From: Candidatus Competibacteraceae bacterium
GTDB taxonomy: Bacteria; Pseudomonadota; Gammaproteobacteria; Competibacterales; Competibacteraceae
Assembly (NCBI GenBank): GCA_020445005.1
Contig: JAGRHM010000076.1
Coordinates: 1 to 10,310 of the forward strand
Direction: 5' to 3'
Length of the DNA: 10,310 nucleotides
The translations under genes and the position numbers were made by a program. The notes under the pieces were generated by a model. That model saw only the letters and a list, made by a program, of their open reading frames with translations. It was not told the DNA's origin and did no database searches. Shown in pieces: positions 1 to 7,631 of this stretch. Each line of letters starts with the position of its first letter. Positions within the stretch are counted from its first letter, which is position 1.

Positions 1-431
<431 letters not shown>

Positions 432-1382
432 TCAGGATTTCGAAAAAGCCTGCCGCAGACCTTTGAGCAGCGCCAACGGAATGAATATCCACGCCTTCCA
501 GTAAGTCGGCTTGTGGCGAACGGCACGCCAGTACCAGCGCGCCGCCAGCCACGGGTCACCGTCGCTGTAGTGCAGCCAGGCAAAGTCGAACGCCACGCGC
601 GCAAACCGGTGTGCGACTTCACGACGACTGATCAGGCGTCCCCGCGACTCGATACCGGTTCGTGCCAGGGCACGTTCGAGAATCAGGTAGTTGTAGTTGA
701 TCGGTCGTGGCCGGAAGGTGATCGACCCGGGATGGATGCGATACAGCGAACGCCGGGTCGCAAGGCAATGAATCTCGGTCTCGGTTGCACAACGCAGCCA
801 GTAGTCATAGTCCTGTCCTTTGCGCAGATCTTCGCTGAACGGCCCGACGTGGTGAAACAGTGCGGTACGCATCATCACCGCCGAGGTATGCACCATCGGG
901 CTCAGAAACAGGGCGTTGAACAACCATCCGGAACGCTGCGGGTCGATCTCCCCCGGGCGCTCCGGGCGCGCAGCCGGAAAGCGATGTACCCCATCGTCGT
1001 CCGGCTCCCACCACAGATAATCGTTGAACACGAAATCAACCGTCGGGTGCGCCTGCAGATAGGCTACCTGCTCGCTGAGCTTGCCCGGCAACCACGGATC
1101 ATCGCAGTCGATGAACGCGATGAACTCCCCTCGCGCGGCCATGCATCCGGCGTTACGGGCCCGGGCGGACCCCGCATTCTCCTGACGGACCACGCGAACC
1201 TGATCGGGGCGTTCCTGTTCCAGACGGGTGAGCACTTCGGGCGTCGTATCCGTGGACCCATCGTCCACGATGATGACCTCGATCGGCGTGTAGTCCTGCG
1301 CGAAAACGGTCTTGAGCGTGTCGTAAAGGTGTTCCGCGCAGTTGTAGGCGGGCACCACCACGCTGACCAGAGATGGAGTCAT
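432..1382 (-). CDS. Family 2 glycosyltransferase (GT-A fold)
   Basis: A 316-residue inverting glycosyltransferase, expected to move a sugar from a nucleotide-sugar donor to a growing cell-surface glycan at the inner face of the membrane. GT2 hallmarks are visible in order: VSVVVPAYN (residues 6-14), IEVIIVDDGSTDTTPEV (34-50), the NAGSARARNAG helix (69-79), the metal-binding DxD region IDCDDPW (91-97), and the acceptor/catalytic-base region EDLRKGQDYDYWLR (184-197). The C-terminal part is basic and aromatic, with a weakly hydrophobic stretch (WIFIPLALL) near residues 297-305 and no clear transmembrane domain. I chose the ATG at 1382 because GGAAG sits 7 nt upstream; an in-frame GTG at 1409 would add nine residues. 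It is divergent from xthA. No other polysaccharide genes are in view, so donor and product are unknown. Confidence 0.9.
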   Translation of the reverse strand: MTPSLVSVVVPAYNCAEHLYDTLKTVFAQDYTPIEVIIVDDGSTDTTPEVLTRLEQERPDQVRVVRQENAGSARARNAGCMAARGEFIAFIDCDDPWLPGKLSEQVAYLQAHPTVDFVFNDYLWWEPDDDGVHRFPAARPERPGEIDPQRSGWLFNALFLSPMVHTSAVMMRTALFHHVGPFSEDLRKGQDYDYWLRCATETEIHCLATRRSLYRIHPGSITFRPRPINYNYLILERALARTGIESRGRLISRREVAHRFARVAFDFAWLHYSDGDPWLAARWYWRAVRHKPTYWKAWIFIPLALLKGLRQAFSKS

Positions 1383-1389
1383 GAAGTCA

Positions 1390-1394
1390 CTTCC
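1390..1394 (-). promoter_or_regulatory. Ribosome binding site deciding the glycosyltransferase start
   Basis: GGAAG on the minus strand lies 7 nt before the ATG at 1382-1380. It falls inside the nine-residue extension that a GTG start at 1409 would create, so it favours the shorter protein beginning MTPSLVSVVVPAYN. Confidence 0.55.
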
Positions 1395-1483
1395 ATAAGG
1401 TGTCTGCACGATTGGGCGGGCGTAACCGCCGATAAATGAATCCCCGTTATCATAGCCGCCCGTTTTCTGATCATGACCCCGCC

Positions 1484-2269
1484 ATGCGCATCATCTCCGT
1501 CAACACCAACGGTATCCGCTCTGCGGCCAAAAAAGGCTTCTTCGATTGGCTTCAGTCCCAGGACGCGGATGTGGTCTGCATCCAGGAGACCAAAGCCCGC
1601 ATCGAGCAGCTCGAGGACAACCCGATGTTCTTCCCCGAGGGCTACCACTGCTATTACGAAGATGCGCGCAGCAAGAAGGGCTACAGCGGCGTGGCGCTGT
1701 ACTGCCGCAGCGAGCCGGACGAATTGACCCGGGGCTTTGGCGAAGGCTTCGAGGAATTCGATGCCGAAGGCCGTTACATCGAGGCGCGTTTCGGCGACCT
1801 CGCAGTGGCCTCCATCTACATGCCGTCGGGCTCTTCAAGTGAAGAACGTCAGGCCGCCAAGTTCCGCCTCATGGACGCCTACATGCCGCGCCTGCGCACC
1901 CAGGCCAGCTCCGGGATCGAGCGCATCATCTGCGGTGACTGGAACATCGCGCACAAGGAGATAGACCTGAAAAACTGGCGCGGCAACCGGAAGAATTCCG
2001 GCTTCCTGCCCGAAGAACGTGCCTGGATGGACGAGCTCTACGGCCCGGCAGGCTGGGTGGACGCCTTCCGTGTCGTCGATGCGCACGACGAGCAATACAC
2101 CTGGTGGTCGAATCGCGGTCAAGCCTGGGCGAAAAATGTCGGCTGGCGGATTGACTATCAAGTGGTCACCCCTGGTTTAGCGGAGCAAGTCCGCACCGCC
2201 GCCATCTACCGGGAAGAACGCTTTTCCGATCATGCGCCGTTAATCATAGATTATGACTATGCCTTTTGA
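1484..2269 (+). CDS. xthA: Exodeoxyribonuclease III / AP endonuclease (ExoIII-Crc family)
   Basis: A 261-residue Mg-dependent nuclease of the EEP superfamily that cuts 5' of abasic sites and trims blocked 3' ends in base-excision repair. The active-site set is intact: N7 (ISVNTNG), E35 (VCIQETKA), Y112 (IYMPSG), D152 and N154 (ICGDWNIA), D224 (WRIDYQ) and the D249-H250 pair (FSDHAP). Overall wording, such as KNWRGN.KNSGFLPEERAWMDE and WRIDYQVVTPGL, is very close to Pseudomonas Crc, which sits at the same pyrE-linked locus. Crc has lost key catalytic residues (GSLY for GDWN, SQH for SDH), so this protein should be an active enzyme. The start at MRIISVN is set by family alignment; a 16-residue longer ATG start at 1436 is unlikely. 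There is no strong Shine-Dalgarno. Its last 17 nt overlap ampG. Confidence 0.95.
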   Translation: MRIISVNTNGIRSAAKKGFFDWLQSQDADVVCIQETKARIEQLEDNPMFFPEGYHCYYEDARSKKGYSGVALYCRSEPDELTRGFGEGFEEFDAEGRYIEARFGDLAVASIYMPSGSSSEERQAAKFRLMDAYMPRLRTQASSGIERIICGDWNIAHKEIDLKNWRGNRKNSGFLPEERAWMDELYGPAGWVDAFRVVDAHDEQYTWWSNRGQAWAKNVGWRIDYQVVTPGLAEQVRTAAIYREERFSDHAPLIIDYDYAF

Positions 2270-3554
2270 TCCTGGCCGCCGCTCCACCCGCGACATCCTG
2301 CGCATCTTCTTCAGCGGCCGAATGCTGATCGCGCTGTTAATGGGTTTTTCCTCAGGTCTGCCGTTGCTGCTGACTGGTTCGGTGTTGCAGGCCTGGATGA
2401 CTGAGGCCGGCGTCGATCTCGGCACCATCGGCTTGTTTGCTCTGGTCGGCCTGCCCTACACGCTCAAATTCGTCTGGGCGCCCATCCTGGATCGCTATAC
2501 CTTGTCCGTATTTCTAGGTCGCCGGCGCGGCTGGTTGCTGCTCATTCAACTGTTGCTGACCTTGGCTATCGCCAGTCTGGGTCTCGTTCATCCTGAAGTC
2601 AGTCCCTTCGGCGTCGCGGTCGCCGCCCTGCTGGTGACCTTTTTCTCCGCCTCACAGGACATCGTTATTGACGCCTACCGCCGCGAGTCGCTGGCCGATG
2701 ATGAACAGGGCCTGGGCGCTTCATTCTATGTCAATGGTTATCGAGTGGGGATGTTGCTGGCTTCCGGCGGTGGGCTGATTCTCGCCGATTTCATCCCCTT
2801 CTCCTGGGTGTATTTCCTGATGGCTGGCGCCATGCTGATGGGTATTGTCACCACGCTGTTCGCCCGCGAGCCGGAGGTAGCGGTTGGGACGCCGAAAACG
2901 CTGTATGAAGCCGTCGTGCAGCCATTCCTCGAATACTTCTCCCGCCGAGACGCCGTGTGGATTCTGTTGTTCATTTTGCTCTACAAGATCGGCGATACCA
3001 TGGCCACCCATATCACCACGCCGTTTTACCTGGACCTCGGATTCAGCAAGACCGAAATCGGCGCAGTCGTGAAGCTGTTTGGCTTCTGGGCGACAGTGAT
3101 CGGTGGTTTAATCGGTGGGATGCTCATCCTGCACTGGGGGATCTACCGGTCGCTATGGCGTTTTGGCCTGTTGCAGATGGTGACCATTCTCGGTTTTGTC
3201 ATTCTGGCCCAGGCGGGTCACAGCGTTCCCGTGCTGGCGCTGGTCATCACCGGCGAAAATCTGGCGGGCGGCATGGGCACCAGCGCCTACATTGCATTTA
3301 TGGCCAGCCTGACCAATAAGAAATTCACCGCTACTCAGTACGCCCTGCTCTCCAGTCTGATGGGCATTCCCCGGGTTATTTTAGCGGCGCCAACCGGTTA
3401 TCTGGCCGAGTTGTTCGGCTGGGAAGGTTTTTTCTGGTTCTGTACTTTGACGGCGCTTCCCGGTTTGTGGCTGTTAACCCGGTTTCGCGCGTGGATGGAC
3501 CCGGACCCAAATAAACAGGCTGGGGAATCCGCGGTTGAACTCGTCAAAAACTGA
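2253..3554 (+). CDS. ampG: AmpG-type muropeptide permease (MFS)
   Basis: A 433-residue inner-membrane transporter of the major facilitator superfamily. AmpG imports GlcNAc-anhydroMurNAc muropeptides for peptidoglycan recycling; in bacteria with AmpR/AmpC this flux also sets beta-lactamase induction. Matches to E. coli AmpG run throughout: GFSSGLPLLLTGSVLQAWMT (31-50), LVGLPYTLKFVWAPILDRYT (64-83), GRRRGWLL (89-96), SASQDIVIDAYR (132-143), KTLYEAVVQPF (215-225), LYKIGD (243-248), ENLAGGMGTSAY (335-346) and FTATQYALLSS (358-368). The protein ends after about 12 hydrophobic segments and lacks the C-terminal pair of helices in the 491-residue E. coli protein, as many AmpG-like proteins do. It begins inside the last codons of xthA (17-nt overlap), so translation is probably coupled. 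A second ATG two codons in (2259) is equally possible. Confidence 0.92.
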   Translation: MTMPFDPGRRSTRDILRIFFSGRMLIALLMGFSSGLPLLLTGSVLQAWMTEAGVDLGTIGLFALVGLPYTLKFVWAPILDRYTLSVFLGRRRGWLLLIQLLLTLAIASLGLVHPEVSPFGVAVAALLVTFFSASQDIVIDAYRRESLADDEQGLGASFYVNGYRVGMLLASGGGLILADFIPFSWVYFLMAGAMLMGIVTTLFAREPEVAVGTPKTLYEAVVQPFLEYFSRRDAVWILLFILLYKIGDTMATHITTPFYLDLGFSKTEIGAVVKLFGFWATVIGGLIGGMLILHWGIYRSLWRFGLLQMVTILGFVILAQAGHSVPVLALVITGENLAGGMGTSAYIAFMASLTNKKFTATQYALLSSLMGIPRVILAAPTGYLAELFGWEGFFWFCTLTALPGLWLLTRFRAWMDPDPNKQAGESAVELVKN

Positions 3555-3642
3555 AACCGAGGTGATTCAGGCCGTATTCACTGCGTCCGCGTTAATTTTC
3601 ATCCTATCTTTTAATCGATGAATCCACGACGGGGTAATCACC
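3555..3642 (+). other. Short gap between ampG and the PAN-domain gene
   Basis: These 88 nt hold no gene and no clear terminator stem. The right part is AT-rich (TTAATTTTC, TATCTTTTAATC) and could hold a -10 element for the PAN gene, but I found no convincing -35. GGGG at 3631-3634, 8 nt before the ATG, is the likely ribosome binding site. Confidence 0.35.
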
Positions 3643-3957
3643 ATGAAGAAAAGCCTGATGCTGGCGACTGCGGGACTGGTCATGGCGTTTGGGGTACAGA
3701 TGCAGGCGCAAGCCATGCAATGGAACACTATTCGTCCCGGCGCCACCTATCGCTCGTTCAATCTGCGCGTGGCTGCGCCTGAGGCGTGTCAGCGCGCTTG
3801 TTTGAACGATCGTCGCTGCCGGTCCTGGACTTATGTCAAACCGTATACTCTGTATGGCGCGCGGCCGCGTTGCCTCCTGAAAAATGCGGTCCCACACGCA
3901 CGCCACGACCGCTGTTGCGTGTCGGGAGTTAAGGCATGGCGCTATCGTCGTTACTGA
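3643..3957 (+). CDS. Small secreted PAN/apple-domain protein
   Basis: A 104-residue protein with a clear Sec signal peptide: MKKS, a hydrophobic core LMLATAGLVMAFGV, and likely cleavage after AQA at residue 24. The mature part of about 80 residues is almost wholly a PAN/apple-like domain. It has six cysteines (49, 53, 59, 77, 91, 92) in the arrangement ACQRACLNDRRCRSWTYV, then RCLLKN, then CCVSGVK, which is the typical closing motif of bacterial PAN_4-type domains. PAN domains bind proteins or carbohydrates and are disulfide-held, fitting a periplasmic or exported place. The mature chain is strongly basic. No partner domain is attached, so its ligand cannot be named. GGGG lies 8 nt before the ATG. 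The stop is only 6 nt before the smrB start, implying a shared transcript, though the two functions are not obviously related. Confidence 0.82.
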   Translation: MKKSLMLATAGLVMAFGVQMQAQAMQWNTIRPGATYRSFNLRVAAPEACQRACLNDRRCRSWTYVKPYTLYGARPRCLLKNAVPHARHDRCCVSGVKAWRYRRY

Positions 3958-3963
3958 TTAACA

Positions 3964-4515
3964 GTGGCCCGCACCGCTTCACCTTTTACCGTTGATCCTA
4001 AAGATCGGGAGCTGTTCCGGCAGACAGTCGGGGCGGTCAAGCCACTGCATTGTGACCGGGTCGATCCGGTTCCGATCCATCCCGCGCCGATTCCTCGTTT
4101 CAGCGAGGCGGACGAACAACAGGTGCTGGCTGACATGATCTCCGATTATTTCGAGCCAGCGGATCTGGAAACGGGCGAAGAATTGTATTATCGCCGCGAG
4201 GGTGTGCAGCAAGCGGTATTACGCAAATTGCGGCGCGGGCATTTTCAGGTCGGAGCGGCGCTGGATCTGCATGGCATGAGCGTCGCGGCGGCCAAGCAGG
4301 CGCTCACGATTTTCCTGCATGACGTCCGCCGCGAGGATATTTCCTGTGTGCGGATTATTCATGGCAAAGGCAAGGGTTCCCGTCACCGGGGGCCGATTCT
4401 CAAGCAAAAGGTCAATCACTGGCTGCGCCAGCGTGATGACATACTGGCGTTTTGTTCAGCGCGCGCAGTAGATGGAGGAACGGGCGCAGTTTACGTGTTG
4501 CTGCGACGTACTTAG
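3964..4515 (+). CDS. smrB: Smr-domain endonuclease, SmrB-like ribosome rescue factor
   Basis: A 183-residue cytoplasmic protein, the same length as E. coli SmrB (YfcN). SmrB is recruited to collided ribosomes and cuts the mRNA between them, starting rescue. The order matches: an N-terminal helical segment with ELFRQTVGAVKPL (16-28), which resembles the ribosome-binding N-terminus; a conserved linker ending LRKLRRGHF (86-94); then the Smr domain with the catalytic-type DLHG (101-104), HGKGKG (133-138) and a GGTGAVYVLL end (171-180). The start is a GTG 6 nt after the PAN stop. The only in-frame upstream codons before a stop are ACA and TTA, so a longer form is not available. No Shine-Dalgarno is evident, which suggests translational coupling. 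The gene ends 16 nt from the convergent pentad-repeat gene, with no terminator seen between them. Confidence 0.9.
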   Translation: MARTASPFTVDPKDRELFRQTVGAVKPLHCDRVDPVPIHPAPIPRFSEADEQQVLADMISDYFEPADLETGEELYYRREGVQQAVLRKLRRGHFQVGAALDLHGMSVAAAKQALTIFLHDVRREDISCVRIIHGKGKGSRHRGPILKQKVNHWLRQRDDILAFCSARAVDGGTGAVYVLLRRT

Positions 4516-4531
4516 GCCAGAGAACGCGATT

Positions 4532-5074
4532 TCAACCGCCCCGGCGAGGGCCGAGTGTGTCCTGGAGAAATGGCAGCCACTCGTTAAAGAGGCGCAGAGC
4601 TTCCGGATCTTGTCGCAGTCCGTCGATAACATGCGCGCCGAAAGCGCTGCCGCCCACGCCATAATAACCGACTGCGCCGCCGCCAATGGCGATGCCTCCC
4701 AGTGCGCCGCCTCCGACTGCAATGCCGCCAATGGCCAGTCCGCCAATCGCCAGCAACCCGGTAGCAAGGCCACCTATCCCGAATAATAGGCCCAACGCCA
4801 ATCCGCCGATCGCGATCCCACCCCAGGCAATGCCGCCGATCGCCAACACTCCTGCAGCGAAATCGCCGATGGCGATAATACCCCGGGCATGGCCGCGCAA
4901 TTCACCCTTCTTCGGGTCGGGTCCCATAGCGATATCGTAAAGAGGCAGACCCCAAAGCATTATTGCCGAACGCTTGCGAATGCCACGATAACCATAACCG
5001 CGTTGTTTTAGGATGGCCATTTCCCTTTCGAGGGCGGCGATGCGTTGCTTGAGCTGGGCATTTTCATCGTTCAC
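4532..5074 (-). CDS. Conserved unnamed protein: coiled coil plus GGxAx pentad repeats
   Basis: A 180-residue protein of unknown function. Residues 2-24 (NDENAQLKQRIAALEREMAI) form a short heptad-like coiled coil. Residues 36-64 hold a segment with LWGLPLYDIAMGPDPKKGELR. Residues 65-150 are about 17 tandem pentads of the form G-G/x-[ILG]-A-[ILV], for example GGIAI, GGLAL, GGLAI and GGIAV. A charged tail follows (RQDPEALRLFNEW). I recall similar glycine-alanine-isoleucine repeat proteins with the same LPL-xx-IA-G-DP lead-in in several phyla, listed only as hypothetical. A beta-solenoid or a membrane-associated fold are both possible; the repeats are hydrophobic but glycine-broken. I chose the GTG at 5074 because GGAG lies 9 nt upstream; a TTG at 5107 would add 11 residues. 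It follows the diguanylate cyclase on the same strand by 40 nt, so the two are probably co-transcribed. Confidence 0.75.
   Translation of the reverse strand: MNDENAQLKQRIAALEREMAILKQRGYGYRGIRKRSAIMLWGLPLYDIAMGPDPKKGELRGHARGIIAIGDFAAGVLAIGGIAWGGIAIGGLALGLLFGIGGLATGLLAIGGLAIGGIAVGGGALGGIAIGGGAVGYYGVGGSAFGAHVIDGLRQDPEALRLFNEWLPFLQDTLGPRRGG
4625..4882 (-). repeat. Fifteen-base coding repeat encoding the GGxAx pentads
   Basis: This stretch codes for residues 65-150 of the unnamed protein and shows 15-nt periodicity. On the plus strand it appears as variants of GCCAATGGCGATGCC and GCCGCCGATCGC. There are about 17 units. One, GLLFGI (residues 95-100), is six residues long, a clean one-codon insertion that shifts the register of the units after it. 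Units are degenerate at the DNA level, so this is an old protein repeat rather than a recent slippage product. Confidence 0.75.
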
Positions 5075-5083
5075 GCGGATTTT

Positions 5084-5087
5084 CTCC
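5084..5087 (-). promoter_or_regulatory. Ribosome binding site deciding the pentad-repeat protein start
   Basis: GGAG on the minus strand lies 9 nt before the GTG read from 5074 to 5072. The competing TTG at 5107 has no Shine-Dalgarno and sits 7 nt after the cyclase stop codon, so the shorter protein is preferred. Confidence 0.5.
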
Positions 5088-5114
5088 AGCTTAAAGATTC
5101 GATGCAAAACGCTT

Positions 5115-6230
<1,116 letters not shown>

Positions 6231-6378
6231 AAGCGCCCCACATCAGGAAGTTGGAAATGTAAAGCAAGTATCGCTTAAATTGATCTCCGGCAAAACCGGT
6301 CAGAATATTCTCTGGCGACTTTCCATGAAGATATAGTTCCTGACGCCGGGCGCTTTCAATCGGTCCATATTGACCCGA

Positions 6379-6428
6379 TGTAAAAAATTCAGCTGCTTGA
6401 GTGACAAGGTATGTCAGGATTTTTTACA
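6379..6428. repeat. Perfect 10-bp inverted repeat TGTAAAAAAT ... ATTTTTTACA
   Basis: The arms at 6379-6388 and 6419-6428 are exact reverse complements with a 30-nt spacer (40 nt start to start, close to four helical turns). Inside the spacer is a smaller perfect inverted repeat, TGACA (6402-6406) and TGTCA (6412-6416), with a 5-nt loop. Both flanking genes are transcribed away from it, so a shared operator or a curved regulatory site is more plausible than a terminator. The regulator is unknown. Confidence 0.55.
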
Positions 6429-6536
6429 CTCAGGGCAATCAAGCATTCAGGCCGTTTCGAGAACTTTTTTAAAAAATACCTTTTTTTCATAATCTTAAAA
6501 AATAAAACCCAGAAAGACATTGATTTAAGCATCAGA

Positions 6537-6547
6537 ATTTTTTTACA
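6537..6547 (+). promoter_or_regulatory. Third related half-site ATTTTTTTACA
   Basis: This repeats the right arm of the upstream inverted repeat with one extra T. The similarity extends downstream (ACACAAGG here, ACACTCAGG after 6428). It lies 126 nt before the PEP-CTERM start codon and in the same orientation as the right arm. In such AT-rich DNA a chance match is possible. Confidence 0.35.
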
Positions 6548-6672
6548 CAAGGTGTTTTGGCGCAAGTTATTTTGTGGTTTTATATATAAAATTCATAATA
6601 TTATGATTTTGGAATAAAAATTGCTTTAATTTTAGTAACTCAAATTTATCTCTACTTTGGGATCCATCCAAA

Positions 6673-7578
6673 ATGAAATTGAACCGGAACAAAGCCTTGT
6701 TGATGGCGTATGCCCTGGGGCTTGGTCTGAGCGCCGAAAGCATGGCCGGCGATATCAACATCACTGACGGCAACTTGCAAGACTGGGGATTATTCACCAA
6801 TAGCAGTGGCCGTCAACCGTGGACGCCAGGAGGCAATTCAAACGATAAGAATGGCACTGGCCAATACTCGCACCAGGGTCTCACGATTTACTATACCTTT
6901 GAGGACTACACCGGGGGCAATGGTGGATTCGTCGATCCTGGCTACGGTGGCCAAGCTTATGATGCCGAAGCGATTTATGTGACCTGGGACGCTGATAATC
7001 TTTACATTGCTCTGGTTACCGGCCATAACCCGAACACCAAGGAAACTAATGGTAATTATGCGGCTGGAGACTTCGCGCTGAATTTCTGGAAAGACGCAGA
7101 TGACGGCATTTACGATTTTGGCATTCGCACGCCCCATAATTTCAACTCCAGTAGTAATCCAGCCAACATCGGTCAATTCACCACTGATGTTTATAAAACG
7201 ACCAACGATGATTGGCTGAAAGATCCGTTTTGGGGCACTGGAGTTGTAACGTCGCTGGATACGCAAAAGCTAACATCGCAGGATAAAGTGGGTTCAGCGA
7301 CGATGAGAGTAACCAAGTTGCCCGGCAGCCTCGACATTGGTCCTGGCCCTGCCGGCCATTCGCACTGGCTCTACGAAGTCAGCGTTGATAAAAGCATTTT
7401 TGGCGATGCGTTCAAAAACAACACGGATCTGGATATCAGTTGGACCATGAATTGCTCCAATGACGTGATCACGGTTCAGGATGATATTCCCACGATTGAC
7501 GAACCGCCAGCCTGGGCCTTACTGGGTTTGACCCTGCCGGCGGTGTACTGGCGTCGGCGTCGCTCTGCAACATGCTGA
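6673..7578 (+). CDS. Exported PEP-CTERM-type protein with a CBM9/DOMON-like domain
   Basis: A 301-residue secreted protein. Residues 1-25 are a Sec signal peptide (MKLNRNK, hydrophobic LLMAYALGLGLS, cleavage after SMA). The body starts ITDGNLQDWG (30-39) and includes IYVTWDADNLYIALVTG (101-117) and AGDFALNFWKDADDGIYDFGI (131-151). This is the pattern of CBM9-like/DOMON-like beta-sandwich domains, known for carbohydrate or haem binding. The end is ISWTMNCSNDVITV (255-268), close to the W-x-x-x-C-x-N-D segment that precedes many proteobacterial PEP-CTERM tails, then EPPAWALLGLTLPAVYWRRRR (277-297): a short motif, one hydrophobic helix and an arginine cluster. Exosortase normally cleaves near a PEP motif; here the site reads D-E-P-P. 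The family links such proteins to exopolysaccharide or biofilm matrix. No exosortase gene is in the window. Confidence 0.82.
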   Translation: MKLNRNKALLMAYALGLGLSAESMAGDINITDGNLQDWGLFTNSSGRQPWTPGGNSNDKNGTGQYSHQGLTIYYTFEDYTGGNGGFVDPGYGGQAYDAEAIYVTWDADNLYIALVTGHNPNTKETNGNYAAGDFALNFWKDADDGIYDFGIRTPHNFNSSSNPANIGQFTTDVYKTTNDDWLKDPFWGTGVVTSLDTQKLTSQDKVGSATMRVTKLPGSLDIGPGPAGHSHWLYEVSVDKSIFGDAFKNNTDLDISWTMNCSNDVITVQDDIPTIDEPPAWALLGLTLPAVYWRRRRSATC

Positions 7579-7631
7579 TCTGAGTTCCATGCATAACGAG
7601 CGTGGCATTAACCGCCGCGCCCGTCACGTTT

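Larger units (their letters stand above)
6231..6672. other. Divergent intergenic region with an AT-rich core
   Basis: A 442-nt gap between the divergent cyclase and PEP-CTERM genes with no supported coding sequence. Base composition shifts sharply: I count 41 G/C in 180 bases over 6481-6660 (about 23%), against roughly 60% in flanking genes. It contains runs of A or T at 6382-6387, 6420-6425, 6465-6476 (T6A6, a palindrome), 6481-6487 and 6538-6544, plus the inverted repeat listed separately. The imperfect stem ATCGGTC/GACCCGAT at 6359-6379 adjoins the left repeat arm. Promoters for both genes must lie here. Candidate -10-like strings are many, but no -35/-10 pair stands out, and I found no convincing sigma-54 GG-N10-GC element. 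Confidence 0.6.

Noticed and set aside
513..1439. Long plus-strand open frame of 308 codons
   Set aside because: It is the complement of the glycosyltransferase gene, lacks any recognisable domain and is rich in arginine and proline, as expected of an antisense shadow in G+C-rich DNA.
1411..1453. Stem GGCGG/CCGCC and TATCAT between the glycosyltransferase and xthA
   Set aside because: The stem is 5 bp with no T-run, and the -10-like TATCAT (1448-1453) has only ACCGCC at -35. A divergent promoter must lie here, but it cannot be placed with confidence.
4686..4940. Proline/alanine repeat protein on the plus strand (MAMPPSAPP...)
   Set aside because: It is the antisense reading of the GGxAx pentad array; the repeat comes from the 15-nt periodicity of the real minus-strand gene.
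6288..6300. Short palindrome CCGG-CAAAA-CCGG upstream of the cyclase
   Set aside because: Only 4 bp of stem and no T-run; too common in this composition to call a terminator or operator.
6541..6575. Possible sigma-54 promoter (TTGGCGCAAGTTATTTTGTGG)
   Set aside because: A GG doublet is present, but no GC doublet lies 10 nt further on, so the -24/-12 spacing rule is not met.
6411..6617. Small 68-codon frame in the AT-rich region (MSGFFTLRAIKHSG...)
   Set aside because: It has no good ribosome binding site, is dominated by Phe/Lys/Ile codons from AT tracts and crosses the inverted repeat. I see no evidence that it is coding.
7579..7631. Possible terminator between the PEP-CTERM gene and trpB
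   Set aside because: A TTTTT run is present and AGCGT/ACGCT can pair weakly across it, but the T-run lies inside the loop rather than after the stem, so it is not a credible intrinsic terminator.
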